64,000 bases of DNA. It comes from Enterobacter asburiae. Its GTDB lineage: Bacteria; Pseudomonadota; Gammaproteobacteria; Enterobacterales; Enterobacteriaceae. The stretch spans positions 186,001 to 250,000 of the forward strand of contig NZ_VRKN01000007.1 of NCBI RefSeq assembly GCF_008080435.1, in the 5' to 3' direction. Of the stretch, positions 63,742 through 64,000 are shown one piece after another. The translations under genes and the position numbers were made by a program. Each line of letters opens with the position of its first letter. Positions within the stretch are counted from its first letter, which is position 1. The notes beneath the pieces were generated by a model that was given only the letters and a program-made list of their open reading frames with translations, searched no databases and was not told the DNA's origin.

Positions 63742-64000
63742 ATGAAAACCGCTTACATCGCAAAACAACGCCAGATCAGTTTCGTTAAATCCCATTTTTC
63801 CCGCCAGCTGGAAGAGAAGCTTGGACTAATTGAAGTCCAGGCGCCAATTCTGAGCCGCGTGGGTGACGGGACCCAGGATAACCTCTCTGGATGCGAAAAA
63901 GCGGTACAGGTGAAAGTGAAAACACTGCCAGATGCCCAGTTCGAAGTGGTTCATTCACTGGCGAAGTGGAAGCGTCAAACTCTGGGACAACACGACTTCA
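63742..64000 (+). CDS. asnA: Aspartate-ammonia ligase AsnA (N-terminal part, cut by window edge)
   Basis: The first 86 codons of ammonia-dependent asparagine synthetase A, which makes asparagine from aspartate, ammonia and ATP. It begins [20 protein letters not shown] and has [13 protein letters not shown] and [21 protein letters not shown] site precedes the ATG. The full protein is about 330 residues. Confidence 0.97.
   Translation, partial: MKTAYIAKQRQISFVKSHFSRQLEEKLGLIEVQAPILSRVGDGTQDNLSGCEKAVQVKVKTLPDAQFEVVHSLAKWKRQTLGQHDF

Overview
This window is a stretch of enterobacterial chromosome just to one side of the replication origin. Its gene order, from uhpT through ilvBN, tisB/istR, emrD, ibpAB, gyrB-recF-dnaN-dnaA, rpmH-rnpA-yidD-yidC-mnmE, pst-phoU, glmS-glmU and atp to rsmG-mnmG-oriC-mioC-asnC-asnA, follows the Escherichia coli map closely. 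The proteins are close to, but not the same as, the E. coli ones as I remember them. Several E. coli blocks (tnaCAB, dgo, cbr, bgl) are absent from their usual places, and dsdCXA, an intact glvA-glvC pair and a GH5 glycosidase are present. This points to an Enterobacter-like member of the Enterobacteriaceae (Enterobacter, Lelliottia, Leclercia or similar); the species cannot be fixed from the sequence alone.

Region by region: 1-4.1 kb holds uhpT (cut by the window edge) and uhpCBA, the hexose-phosphate sensor and transporter. 4.2-6.4 kb holds ilvBN with its valine-rich leader ivbL and attenuator. 6.5-7.05 kb is the SOS type I toxin-antitoxin locus istR/tisB with a LexA box. 7.06-9.76 kb carries a GNAT acetyltransferase, an EamA exporter and emrD. 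9.7-10.75 kb is a secreted GH5-like glycosidase whose 3' end runs antisense into emrD. 10.8-14.6 kb is the D-serine catabolic cluster dsdC/dsdXA. 14.7-19.4 kb holds yidGH and the alpha-glucoside genes glvC-glvA with the regulator yidP. 19.3-27.1 kb holds yidE, the small heat-shock genes ibpAB with sigma-32 and RNA-thermometer signals, yidQ, yidR, yidA and a divergent oxidoreductase/LysR pair.

27.1-37.6 kb is the replication and ribosome core: gyrB, recF, dnaN and dnaA on the minus strand, diverging from rpmH-rnpA-yidD-yidC-mnmE. 37.7-43.5 kb holds mdtL, yidZ, yieE, chrR, adeP and yieH. 43.6-48.4 kb is the phosphate operon pstSCAB-phoU with upstream Pho boxes. 48.5-52 kb makes UDP-GlcNAc (glmU, glmS). 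52.1-59.1 kb is the complete F1Fo ATP synthase operon atpIBEFHAGDC. 59.6-64 kb holds rsmG, mnmG, oriC (three 13-mers, at least four DnaA boxes and about a dozen GATC sites), mioC, asnC and the start of asnA.

Most genes on the minus strand point away from oriC, co-directional with replication. REP/BIME palindromes sit at seven gene junctions. I see no insertion sequence, prophage, CRISPR array, tRNA or rRNA. I found no plainly new multi-gene system. The most unusual points are the glycosidase gene running through the emrD terminator, a short internal deletion in DsdA, the gene insertion behind tisB, a long-armed inverted repeat at the ivbL promoter and a repeated GTCTA element before yidP.
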